From assembly GCF_000270305.1 (NCBI RefSeq), contig NC_015737.1, positions 1,178,501 to 1,242,500 on the forward strand: 64,000 nucleotides of DNA, in the 5' to 3' direction. The number at the start of each line of letters is the position of its first letter. Position 1 is the first letter of the stretch. The notes under the pieces are model-generated. The model did not search any database. It had not been told where the DNA came from and saw only the letters and a program-made list of their open reading frames with translations. This DNA comes from Clostridium sp. SY8519 (GTDB lineage Bacteria; Bacillota; Clostridia; Lachnospirales; Lachnospiraceae). This document shows positions 33,514-41,815 of this stretch, piece after piece. A program made the translations under genes and the position numbers.

Positions 33514-34251
33514 ATGGAATTACTTTATTCTAGAACCAAAACAATCCAGGAAGACAAAGTATCCGGCTTCTGTCCAGGCTGTATGCACAGCACAGTAATC
33601 AAGCTGTTCGGTGAAGTAATGGAAGAGCTGGATATCGTGGATAAAACCACACTGATCACCGGAATCGGATGCTGCGGTCTCCATATGGATTATATTGCAT
33701 ATGATACCATTACCGCGCCCCATGGACGCGCATGCGCAGTTGCCACCGGATTAAAGCGCACCAACCCGGATTCCATCTATGTGACCTATCAGGGCGACGG
33801 TGACTTTGCGTCCATTGGTCTGGCAGAATCTGTTTCTGCAGCTAACCGGGGAGAAAATATTACCGTTATCTTTATCAACAACGGAATTTACGGTATGACC
33901 GGCGGCCAGATGGCTCCTACGACGCTTCTGGGCATGAAGGCATCCACTGCCCCGAAGGGACGTATCGCGGAGGAACACGGCTATCCGATGCACATGTGTG
34001 AGATCCTGGATCAGCTGACTGCCCCGGCTTATCTGGAACGCGTCAGCTGCAACACACCGCAGAATGTGATGAAAACCAAGAAAGCCATCAAAAAGGCCGT
34101 GCAGAACCAGATCGACGGCAAGGGATTTTCCATGGTAGAGATCGTTACCAGCTGCCCGACCAACTGGGGACTGGATGCGATGGATTCCCTGAAGTTCATC
34201 GAGGAAAAGATGCTTCCGGAATACCCGCTGGGTGTAATCAGAGACAGATAG
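33514..34251 (+). CDS. 2-oxoacid:ferredoxin oxidoreductase, beta (thiamine diphosphate) subunit
   Basis: This 245-residue protein has the TPP fold markers: FCPGCMHSTVIKL (12-24; C-x2-C cluster ligands in some homologues), GIGCCGLH, and the GDGDF...N metal/TPP motif (GDGDFASIGLAESVSAANRGENITVIFINNGIYGMTGGQ, from about 90). This order is that of Por/Vor/Kor beta subunits. The gene is 17 bp after the alpha subunit and 14 bp before gamma. It acts in the cytoplasm in fermentative breakdown of amino-acid-derived 2-oxoacids. Confidence 0.92.
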   Translation: MELLYSRTKTIQEDKVSGFCPGCMHSTVIKLFGEVMEELDIVDKTTLITGIGCCGLHMDYIAYDTITAPHGRACAVATGLKRTNPDSIYVTYQGDGDFASIGLAESVSAANRGENITVIFINNGIYGMTGGQMAPTTLLGMKASTAPKGRIAEEHGYPMHMCEILDQLTAPAYLERVSCNTPQNVMKTKKAIKKAVQNQIDGKGFSMVEIVTSCPTNWGLDAMDSLKFIEEKMLPEYPLGVIRDR

Positions 34252-34265
34252 GAGGGAGATGCAGT

Positions 34266-34811
34266 ATGGAAACAAATTTATGCGTTGCCGGATTCGGCGG
34301 ACAGGGCGTTATGACGCTTGGCAAATTCCTTGCGTCTGCCACCTGTGATTCAACAGATAAAAACGTGACATTTTTCCCGTCATACGGCGCAGAGCAGCGG
34401 GGCGGCACAGCCAACTGCTTTGTAGTAATATCCGATGATATGGTAGGAGCGCCGCTGGGCGATGTGATGGATGACCTGATCGTTATGAACGGTCCGTCCC
34501 TGGCAAAATTCCTGCCTACCTTAAAACAGGGCGGCACCCTGTTTATCAACAGCTCTATCGTCGATGAGCCGACGGACCGCCCGGACATCAAGATTGTCAA
34601 GGCTCCGGTTACGGAACTGGCGCTGGAGATGGGCAATGCCAAGGTGTTAAACGTAATCATGCTGGGTGTTTATGTCGGTTATACCGAAGTAGTATCTCCG
34701 GAAGTGGTATGGGGCACCATCGAGCATAAACTGGCAAAGAAGGCGAAGCTTCTGCCGCTAAACAAAGAGGCCTTTGAAAAGGGACTTGAAATCGGCCGTT
34801 CTCAGAAATAA
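34266..34811 (+). CDS. 2-oxoacid:ferredoxin oxidoreductase, gamma subunit
   Basis: This 181-residue protein begins LCVAGFGGQGVMTLGKFLASA, the POR_N-gamma signature (G-x-GGQG-V), and continues FFPSYGAEQRGGTANCFVVISDD. It is the smallest catalytic-complex subunit, which helps bind CoA in Por structures. It completes an operon ordered delta-alpha-beta-gamma preceded by the P-loop ATPase, and ends before a strong terminator. Confidence 0.92.
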   Translation: METNLCVAGFGGQGVMTLGKFLASATCDSTDKNVTFFPSYGAEQRGGTANCFVVISDDMVGAPLGDVMDDLIVMNGPSLAKFLPTLKQGGTLFINSSIVDEPTDRPDIKIVKAPVTELALEMGNAKVLNVIMLGVYVGYTEVVSPEVVWGTIEHKLAKKAKLLPLNKEAFEKGLEIGRSQK

Positions 34812-34866
34812 GGGAAACGAGCGGAAGGCTCCGATAAAAACGTGGGAATTCGGTGAAGGAGTCCCG

Positions 34867-34918
34867 AAACGGGCAGAATCGATACAGGGGAGAACTCTGT
34901 GCCGGTTCTGCCCGTTTT
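34867..34918 (+). terminator. Rho-independent terminator of the oxidoreductase operon
   Basis: AAACGGGCAGAA (34867-34878) pairs with TTCTGCCCGTTT (34906-34917), followed by T and a pyrimidine-rich tail. Confidence 0.85.
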
Positions 34919-34949
34919 CTGCGCTTCTGCGGATAGTTCAGAAAAACAC

Positions 34950-35038
34950 TTGACAGATCGCGGCAGCAGGTATAAACTGTCAAACGTTGACAATATCAAC
35001 AGTTGACATATTCAACAGTTGAAGCGAGCAATAGTTGA
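34950..35038 (+). promoter_or_regulatory. Promoter plus four-site operator array with 16-bp period
   Basis: TTGACA (34950-34955) and TATAAACT (34971-34978) form the promoter. Directly after it lie TCAAACGTTGA (34980-34990), TCAACAGTTGA (34996-35006), TCAACAGTTGA (35012-35022) and the weaker GCAATAGTTGA (35028-35038), starting exactly every 16 bp. The middle two are perfect TCAAC-A-GTTGA palindromes. The gene downstream encodes a MarR repressor, the likely ligand of these sites. Confidence 0.78.
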
Positions 35039-35096
35039 ACTGGGGTACAGTTGTCTCGGGAAACTGTCCGGACAGAATGATAAAAGGAGCGCATGC

Positions 35097-35555
35097 ATGA
35101 CAGATACCGGAAAATCTTTTTTACAGGATGGGAAAATAATCCCCCATATCCAGGTGATCGGTAAGCTGATCCACAGATATCTGGAGCATCAGCCCAGTAT
35201 CCAGGAAGCGGATGCCATGACCGGTACCAAGGGCTGGATTATCTGCTATATCGCGGAAAACAGCGACCGGGATGTCTACCAGAGAGATTTCGAAGAAATG
35301 CTGGGAATCTCCCGATCGGCGGCTTCTAAGCTGATTCACCGTATGGAGCAGAATAATATGATCTGCCGGGAGAGCGTGCCGGGTGACGCCAGGTTCAAGA
35401 AGCTGGTGTTGACGGATCGATCCCGGGAATTGTATCACAAGATGATACGGGACTTTGAACGCATGGAAAATGTGGTGACAGACGGATTTACGGAAAAAGA
35501 AAAGAAGCAGATGCTGTCCTTCCTGATGCGGATGGAAAGCAATCTGAAGAAATAG
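35097..35555 (+). CDS. MarR-family transcriptional regulator of ABC exporter operon
   Basis: The start at 35097 follows AAAGGAGCGCATGC; the longer frame from 35019 would run through the operator array. It has 152 residues, with DNA-binding region YQRDFEEMLGISRSAASKLIHRMEQNNMICRESV (about 62-95) and wing PGDARFKKLVLTDRSREL. It lies 30 bp before two ABC exporter genes, a classic arrangement in which the repressor controls its own operon and is released by the transported compound. Confidence 0.92.
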   Translation: MTDTGKSFLQDGKIIPHIQVIGKLIHRYLEHQPSIQEADAMTGTKGWIICYIAENSDRDVYQRDFEEMLGISRSAASKLIHRMEQNNMICRESVPGDARFKKLVLTDRSRELYHKMIRDFERMENVVTDGFTEKEKKQMLSFLMRMESNLKK

Positions 35556-35585
35556 ACAGATGAAACGAAGGAGGAAACAGATACA

Positions 35586-37334
35586 GTGAAAAACATCAGA
35601 ATTTTGATGAAGTCTCTTCGGGAGTTTAAGCTCTCCAGCATACTGGCGCCGGTGCTGGTCATCGGGGAAGTGGCGATGGAAGTGCTGATTCCCTTTATTA
35701 TGGCGATGCTGATCGATCAGGGAATCACAGCGGGAAAGCTGGATGTGGTGGTCCGTGACGGAATTCTCCTGCTGGTGCTGTCGGTCGTTTCGCTGGCTTT
35801 CGGCTGCATTTCCGGGCAGCAGGCGGCGGTGGCATCCACAGGATTTGCGCAGAATCTGCGAAAAGACATGTTTTACCGGGTGCAGACCTTTTCTTTTTCC
35901 AATATCGACCGGTTTTCCACATCCAGTATTGTAACCCGTCTGACAACGGACGTAACCAATGTGCAGAACGCGTACCAGATGTCCATCCGTACCCTGGCAC
36001 GCTGCCCGGTGATGCTGATCTCCGCGCTGGTGCTCTGCTTCCGGATCAACGCGCATCTGTCCATGATCTTTGTGGTTGTAATACCGATCCTTTTTGCGGC
36101 TCTGATCTTCCTGATTTTGAAGGTGCATCCGATCTTTGAAATCGTATTCAAGATTTACGACCGCCTGAACGAGGTGGTTCAGGAGAATCTGTACGGCATC
36201 CGCGTGGTAAAATCTTTCCGCCGGGAAGCCCATGAAAATGAAAAATTCGGTAAGGTATCCGAAAATCTTTACAAAAACTTCACCAAAGCAGAGAAGACCA
36301 TTGCCATTAACTTTCCGGTCATGATGTCAGCCGTATTCTTCTGCATGATCGGCATTGCCTGGCTGGGCGCCAGGATCATTGTTTCTTCCGGCGGCACGGA
36401 GCTGACCACCGGAGAACTGATGAGCTTTTTCACTTACGCGATGCAGATCCTCATGAGCCTGATCATGATTTCCATGGTATTCGTCATGCTGATTATGGCG
36501 CAGGCTTCCGGTGAACGTATTGCCGAAATCCTGACAGAGGAAAGTGATATCCGCAACGGCGAGCATCCGCTGATGGAAGTGCCGGACGGATCCATTGATT
36601 TTAATCATGTGAACTTCAAGTATTCCGAGGACGCGGAAAAAGATGTGCTGACAGATATCGATTTTCATATCCGCTCCGGGGAAACCATCGGTATTATCGG
36701 CGGAACCGGATCGGCCAAGTCCAGTCTGGTGCAGCTGATTCCCCGTCTGTATGATGTGTCGGAAGGAAACCTGGAAGTCGGCGGACATGATGTCCGGGAA
36801 TATGATTTGGAGACTCTGCGGAATCAGGTGGCTATGGTGCTGCAGAAGAATGTCCTGTTTTCCGGCACGATTAAGGAAAACCTGCGCTGGGGCAAGGAAG
36901 ACGCCACGGATGAAGAAATCCTCCATGTCTGCCGGCTGGCACAGGCGGATGACTTTATTCAGGGATTTCCGGATAAGTATGACACTTATATTGAACAGGG
37001 CGGCACCAATGTATCCGGCGGTCAGAAACAGCGTCTGTGCATTGCCCGTGCCCTGCTGAAAAAACCGAAAATCCTGATTCTGGACGATTCCACCAGCGCG
37101 GTGGACACAAAGACCGATGCATTGATCCGTCAGGCCTTCCTGGAAGAGATTCCGGAGACGACCAAGATTATCATTGCTCAGCGTATTTCCTCTGTGCAGG
37201 ACGCGGATCGGATCCTTGTCATGGACAGCGGACGGATCAGCGCGGCAGGTACCCATGAGGAACTGCTGAATACCAGCGAGATCTATCGGGAAGTATATGA
37301 ATCACAGCAGAACGGAGGTGAGGAAGATGCCTAA
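35586..37334 (+). CDS. ABC exporter half, degenerate nucleotide site (subunit 1 of heterodimer)
   Basis: This 582-residue type IV ABC half-transporter has six membrane helices in residues 1-320, then an NBD: Walker A GGTGSAKSS (Ala in place of the second Gly), Q-loop MVLQKNVLF, signature NVSGGQKQR, and Walker B ILILDDSTSAVD. The catalytic Glu after Walker B is replaced by Asp, the usual mark of the non-hydrolysing site in heterodimeric exporters such as LmrCD/BmrCD. It overlaps the second subunit gene by 8 bp (stop at 37334, start at 37327), so translation is coupled. Confidence 0.92.
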   Translation: MKNIRILMKSLREFKLSSILAPVLVIGEVAMEVLIPFIMAMLIDQGITAGKLDVVVRDGILLLVLSVVSLAFGCISGQQAAVASTGFAQNLRKDMFYRVQTFSFSNIDRFSTSSIVTRLTTDVTNVQNAYQMSIRTLARCPVMLISALVLCFRINAHLSMIFVVVIPILFAALIFLILKVHPIFEIVFKIYDRLNEVVQENLYGIRVVKSFRREAHENEKFGKVSENLYKNFTKAEKTIAINFPVMMSAVFFCMIGIAWLGARIIVSSGGTELTTGELMSFFTYAMQILMSLIMISMVFVMLIMAQASGERIAEILTEESDIRNGEHPLMEVPDGSIDFNHVNFKYSEDAEKDVLTDIDFHIRSGETIGIIGGTGSAKSSLVQLIPRLYDVSEGNLEVGGHDVREYDLETLRNQVAMVLQKNVLFSGTIKENLRWGKEDATDEEILHVCRLAQADDFIQGFPDKYDTYIEQGGTNVSGGQKQRLCIARALLKKPKILILDDSTSAVDTKTDALIRQAFLEEIPETTKIIIAQRISSVQDADRILVMDSGRISAAGTHEELLNTSEIYREVYESQQNGGEEDA

Positions 37335-39237
37335 GATGAGAGGAAAAGCAGGAAGAACCAAAGATCCGAAGGCCGTGATCCGGCGTCTTCTTTCCTATAT
37401 TAAAGAGTATAAATTCCGATTTATCCTGGTGGTGGCCTTCGTTATTATCAGTTCTGTGGTTACGGCATATGCCAGCTTCTTTATCCAGACACTGATTGAT
37501 GATTACATCACGCCGATGCTGGGTGGCAAGGCAGCCGATTTCGGCGGACTGCAGCGGTTTATCACACAGGTGATTATCGTATTTGCGGTGGGAATTTTTG
37601 CCTCCTATATGTACAACCGGCTGATGATTGTGATTTCCCAGGGCGTGCAGAAGAAGATCCGGGATGATATGTTCCGGCATATGCAGGAACTGCCCATCGG
37701 ATATTTTGACACACATACCCACGGGGATGTTATGAGCCACTATACCAATGATACCGATACTCTGCGGCAGATGCTGTCCCAGAGTATTCCCCAGATGATG
37801 TCTTCTGCCATTACCGTGGTGGCGGTCTTTGTCTCCATGCTGCTGATCAGTTTCTGGACCACGCTGGTGGTCATCGGCTTCTGTTTCCTGATCTTTTTCC
37901 TGATCCGGAAAGTGGCGGGGGCCAGCGGAAAATACTTTATGAAGCAGCAGAATTCCCTGGGGGATGTGAACGGATACATTGAAGAGATGATCAACGGGCA
38001 GAAAGTGGTAAAAGTCTTCTGCTACGAAGAACGCAATAAGGCAGCGTTTGATGTGAAAAACGGGGAGCTGCGCAGAAACGCCTCCCGGGCGAATGCCTTT
38101 GCCAATATCCTGATGCCGATGATGAACAACCTGGGCTATCTGCTGTATGTGGCAGTGGCGATCGTCGGCGGTGTTCTGGCTATTAACGGCGCGGTGAATA
38201 TCTCCCTGCGGGGCGTCGGCGTACTGACCCTTGGTATGATTGCGTCCTTCCTGCAGCTGTCCAGAGGCTTTGTCAACCCGCTGGCACAGGTATCCCAGCA
38301 GCTGAACTTTGTGGTAATGGCACTGGCAGGCGCGGAGCGTATCTTCGAGCTGCTGGATGAGAAGCCGGAGTCCAAAGGCGGCGATATCACACTTCAGCGC
38401 GTCCGGGTCAAAGAAGACGGCACTTTTGAGGACTGTACGGAACGGACCGGCCACTGGGTATGGAAGATTCCGCAGGAGGACGGCACCTTTGAGGAAGTGG
38501 AGATGAAGGGCGACGTTAAGTTTGAAGACGTGAACTTCTCTTATGTTCCGGGCAAGCCGATTCTGAAACATATTAACCTTTACGCGGAGCCGGGCCAGAA
38601 AATCGCCTTCGTAGGCGCGACCGGAGCCGGCAAGACGACGATTACCAACCTGATCAACCGTTTCTATGATATTGATTCCGGAAGCATTAAATATGATGGC
38701 ATTGATATCGGACGGATCCGGAAATATGACCTGCGCCGGTCACTGGGCGTGGTGCTGCAGGAGGTCAACCTGTTTACCGGCACAGTGATGGATAATATCC
38801 GTTACGGGCGGCTGGATGCCACGGATGAGGAATGCATCCAGGCGGCAAAACTGGCCAATGCCCATGAATTTATTCAGATGCTGCCCCATGGCTACCAGAC
38901 GATGCTGTCCGGCGACGGCGGCGGCCTGTCCCAGGGCCAGCGCCAGCTGATCTCGATTGCCCGGGCGGCAGTGGCGGATCCGCCGGTTATGATTCTGGAT
39001 GAGGCAACCTCTTCCATCGATACCCGTACCGAGGCCATTGTACAGCGCGGTATGGACGCGCTGATGAAGGGAAGAACGGTATTTGTCATCGCGCACCGGC
39101 TTTCCACAGTCAAAAACTCCGATGTGATTATGGTGCTGGATCACGGCGAAATCATTGAACGCGGCGATCATCAGCGTCTGATCGAAAAACGGGGTACGTA
39201 TTATCAGCTCTACACAGGAGCTTTTGAATTGGAATAA
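37327..39237 (+). CDS. ABC exporter half, canonical catalytic site (subunit 2 of heterodimer)
   Basis: The start at 37327 follows GGAGGTGAGGAAG inside the end of subunit 1. This 636-residue half-transporter has an N-terminal extension with basic residues, six membrane helices, and an NBD with Walker A GATGAGKTT, signature LSQGQRQ and Walker B VMILDEATSSID carrying the catalytic Glu. An insert of about 40 residues between membrane domain and NBD (EDGTFEDCTERTGHWVWKI...EDGTFEEVEM) contains a duplicated EDGTFE phrase. It is predicted to pair with subunit 1 and export an antimicrobial or lipid. Confidence 0.92.
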   Translation: MPKMRGKAGRTKDPKAVIRRLLSYIKEYKFRFILVVAFVIISSVVTAYASFFIQTLIDDYITPMLGGKAADFGGLQRFITQVIIVFAVGIFASYMYNRLMIVISQGVQKKIRDDMFRHMQELPIGYFDTHTHGDVMSHYTNDTDTLRQMLSQSIPQMMSSAITVVAVFVSMLLISFWTTLVVIGFCFLIFFLIRKVAGASGKYFMKQQNSLGDVNGYIEEMINGQKVVKVFCYEERNKAAFDVKNGELRRNASRANAFANILMPMMNNLGYLLYVAVAIVGGVLAINGAVNISLRGVGVLTLGMIASFLQLSRGFVNPLAQVSQQLNFVVMALAGAERIFELLDEKPESKGGDITLQRVRVKEDGTFEDCTERTGHWVWKIPQEDGTFEEVEMKGDVKFEDVNFSYVPGKPILKHINLYAEPGQKIAFVGATGAGKTTITNLINRFYDIDSGSIKYDGIDIGRIRKYDLRRSLGVVLQEVNLFTGTVMDNIRYGRLDATDEECIQAAKLANAHEFIQMLPHGYQTMLSGDGGGLSQGQRQLISIARAAVADPPVMILDEATSSIDTRTEAIVQRGMDALMKGRTVFVIAHRLSTVKNSDVIMVLDHGEIIERGDHQRLIEKRGTYYQLYTGAFELE

Positions 39238-39286
39238 CTGAATGACAGGCGGAAATTCCCGCAAGGGAGCCGCCGCATGAATCCGG

Positions 39287-39332
39287 AAGTCTTTCCCGGC
39301 TGCAGTTCCTGCATGCCAAGGGAAGGACTTTT
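39287..39332 (+). terminator. Weak terminator-like hairpin
   Basis: AAGTCTTTCCC (39287-39297) pairs with GGGAAGGACTT (39320-39330) with one wobble; only four T follow. Partial read-through into the S66 gene is likely. Confidence 0.45.
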
Positions 39333-39413
39333 GGTGCTGTATAAAGAAACAGATTCTAAGAGACCGGTTCTTCAGAAGGAAGGGACCGGGACATACATGA
39401 GAAGGGAGCTGGA

Positions 39414-40466
39414 ATGAAGTATCCGCATTTTTTACCGAAGAATGGAACTATTGGCTTTATCGCGCCGTCATTTGGCTGTAATATAGAACCGTACCGGAGT
39501 GCCTTTGCCAACAGTCTGAAAACATGGAACCGGCTGGGGTTTCAGTATCAGCTGGGCCCCAATGTCTATGAGGGAACCGGCATCGGAATCAGCAGCACGC
39601 CGGAGCGCTGCGGACGGGAAATCAATGAATGTTACACTTCCCCGGAATCGGATGTGCTGATTTCCTGCGGCGGCGGGGAACTGATGTGCGAGGATCTGGA
39701 TTATGTGGATTTTGACCGGCTGCGGGGCGCGGATCCCAAGTGGTTTATGGGATATTCGGACAACACCAACCTGACCTTTCTGCTGGCGACCCTGTGCGAT
39801 ACCGCAGCGGTCTATGGCCCCTGCGCGCCGGCTTTCGGCATGGAGCCCTGGCATCCGGCGCTGCAGGACGCCGCGGATGTGCTGACAGGAGCCGCGGTCC
39901 GGATACAGGATGGAAAACAGATCATCACCATGCATGGGTATGAGAAGTATGAAACAGAATCCCGGAAGGACGAGGAACATCCGCTGGAACCCTATCATGT
40001 CACAGAGCCCTGCAGACGGATCGGCTATCCGGGACAGCAGGCGGTGTGTTCCGGCCGTCTGCTGGGAGGCTGCCTGGATATCCTGGTGAATCTGATCGGC
40101 ACCCGGTATGATAAGGTCAGTGCCTATATGGAGCGGTACCGGGAGGACGGGATTCTCTGGTTCCTGGAAGCCTGTGACCTGAATATGATGTCCATCCGGC
40201 GGGCCATCTGGCAGATGGACGCAGCGGGATGGTTCCGTTATGCCCGCGGCGTACTGGTGGGTCGGCCCTATCATCACAAAACGGTGGATTTCGGCCTGGA
40301 TCAGTATCATGCGGTCACCGATCTTCTGGCAAAATACGGGATTCCGGTGATCATGGATCTGGATATCGGCCACATCCCGCCGATGATGCCGCTGGTTCTG
40401 GGCAGCTATGCCACAGCGACGCTGGACGGGAACGAATTTACACTGGATATGGAACTGAGACCATAA
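39414..40466 (+). CDS. S66 peptidase (LD-carboxypeptidase / MccF-like)
   Basis: This 350-residue protein has the S66 features: N-terminal GTIGFIAPSFG, the nucleophile in MGYSDNTNL (Ser at about 113), WFLEACDLN (catalytic Glu at about 248) and the C-terminal His in DLDIGHIPP (about 322). Family members either trim tetrapeptides of peptidoglycan (LdcA) or hydrolyse microcin C (MccF). The sequence is of the MccF-like length. It follows a drug-exporter operon, which would fit self-protection or peptide-antibiotic resistance, although a cell-wall recycling role is equally possible. Confidence 0.88.
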   Translation: MKYPHFLPKNGTIGFIAPSFGCNIEPYRSAFANSLKTWNRLGFQYQLGPNVYEGTGIGISSTPERCGREINECYTSPESDVLISCGGGELMCEDLDYVDFDRLRGADPKWFMGYSDNTNLTFLLATLCDTAAVYGPCAPAFGMEPWHPALQDAADVLTGAAVRIQDGKQIITMHGYEKYETESRKDEEHPLEPYHVTEPCRRIGYPGQQAVCSGRLLGGCLDILVNLIGTRYDKVSAYMERYREDGILWFLEACDLNMMSIRRAIWQMDAAGWFRYARGVLVGRPYHHKTVDFGLDQYHAVTDLLAKYGIPVIMDLDIGHIPPMMPLVLGSYATATLDGNEFTLDMELRP

Positions 40467-40482
40467 AAAAACGGAGGCGGTT

Positions 40483-40875
40483 ATGTTTTTCTTAATGGGA
40501 ATTACACCGGGAAGAAAGGATTTTGATTTTTATCAGAATATGCAGTGCGGCCAGTGCGGCAGCTGGGGACGCTGCCAGGTATTTATGACATACATGGTGC
40601 TGTCCCTGTTTTTCCTGCCCTGTTTTCGCTGGAACCGCCATTATTATGTGCAGATGAGCTGCTGCGGGACGATCTATGAACTGGATCGGGAAGTGGGGCG
40701 CCGGATTGCCCGGGGGGAAGATGTGACGATACAGGACAGGGATCTTACGCTGGTGCAGTCCGGCGGAGAAAGGTCTGCCTGGGGGCAGATGAAAGTGTGC
40801 CCGTACTGCGGGTTTCAGACCGGGGAAGACTATGACTACTGCCCGAAATGCGGAAGCCGCCTCAGCGGGAGATAA
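40483..40875 (+). CDS. Zinc-ribbon membrane-associated protein
   Basis: This 130-residue protein has one hydrophobic stretch (FMTYMVLSLFFLPCF, about 36-50) and two Cys pairs per module: CGQCG at the start, then SCCG, and a clear C-terminal zinc ribbon CPYCGFQTGEDYDYCPKCG (about 107-125). It belongs to a small family of zinc-ribbon proteins common in Lachnospiraceae, with no known function. Its 3' end overlaps the 3' end of the converging trmB gene by 14 bp. Confidence 0.78.
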   Translation: MFFLMGITPGRKDFDFYQNMQCGQCGSWGRCQVFMTYMVLSLFFLPCFRWNRHYYVQMSCCGTIYELDREVGRRIARGEDVTIQDRDLTLVQSGGERSAWGQMKVCPYCGFQTGEDYDYCPKCGSRLSGR

Positions 40876-41500
40876 TCATTTTGCAGATGGGATTGCCCGC
40901 GGCGGAGAATTTCTGCTCATATTCGGTCATAATATTCCCCTCATTCAGAACAGGATCCTGATGCAGGTCCCGGGTGACCGCGTCTAACCGCCAGCCGGCC
41001 GGCTCGATCTGTTCCAGGGACCAGGAGAAGAGGTCCTGGTTGTCCGTTTTGAACTCAATGGTGCCTTCCGGTTTCAGGATCCGGTCATAACGGGCCAGAA
41101 ATGCCTGAGAGGTCAGGCGGCGCTTGGCGTGCCGGTCTTTGGGCCAGGGATCGGAAAAATTCAGATAAATCCGGTCAATTTCCCCGGGAGCAAAAAGCGT
41201 ATCAACAGCAGCGGCGTCTATGCACAGAAAACGCAGGTTCGGAAGGGGATTTTCATCGTATTTCTGGATCGCCCGGTAAAGGACGCTGCAGTAGCGCTCG
41301 ACGCCGATGTAGTTGACGGCGGGATTCTGTTCTGCCAGTGTCATCAGGAAGCGGCCTTTGCCCATGCCGATTTCCATGCGGATGGGACGGGAGTTTCCGA
41401 AGAGTTCCTGCCAGCGGCCGGCCAGGGTTTCATCTGCAGTGACGCATGCCGGATGGGCGGCGACAGCTTCTGCCGCGCCGGGAATATTTCTTAATCGCAT
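40862..41500 (-). CDS. trmB: tRNA (guanosine(46)-N7)-methyltransferase
   Basis: This 212-residue protein contains the TrmB pattern: IRMEIGMGKGRFLMTLAEQNPAVNYIGVERY (SAM loop, about 40-70), NLRFLCIDAAAVDTLF, and the NFSDPWPKDRHAKRRLTSQAFL motif (about 134-155), which carries the tRNA-binding Asp/Lys residues. It adds m7G46 to tRNAs. The start is preceded by AGGAGG. It converges with the zinc-ribbon gene. Confidence 0.95.
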   Translation of the reverse strand: MRLRNIPGAAEAVAAHPACVTADETLAGRWQELFGNSRPIRMEIGMGKGRFLMTLAEQNPAVNYIGVERYCSVLYRAIQKYDENPLPNLRFLCIDAAAVDTLFAPGEIDRIYLNFSDPWPKDRHAKRRLTSQAFLARYDRILKPEGTIEFKTDNQDLFSWSLEQIEPAGWRLDAVTRDLHQDPVLNEGNIMTEYEQKFSAAGNPICKMIISR

Positions 41501-41815
41501 AAAGTCCTCCTGTATATCAGATCAATAGTTATTCGGTCCGGCGGGAAGCGGCTTCTGGAAGAACGGCCTGCCGGGGATTCGCAAAACCGCAGGATTCTGC
41601 GGCTTTGCTTATTTTAACAGAGGTTGGGGCGCAGGAACAGCGGAATCTGCATTATTGTATAAATATTGAAAACATTTTGACGAAACGCAGGCGAAAAGGT
41701 ATACTTAGAAAGTATATGTAAAAGAACAGCAGACAATTCAGAGATGAAAGTACAGATAAGCTGCCTGCGGACAGGGCTGACCGCTGCAGCGCATCTGCGG
41801 ATTCATGGAGAGATT

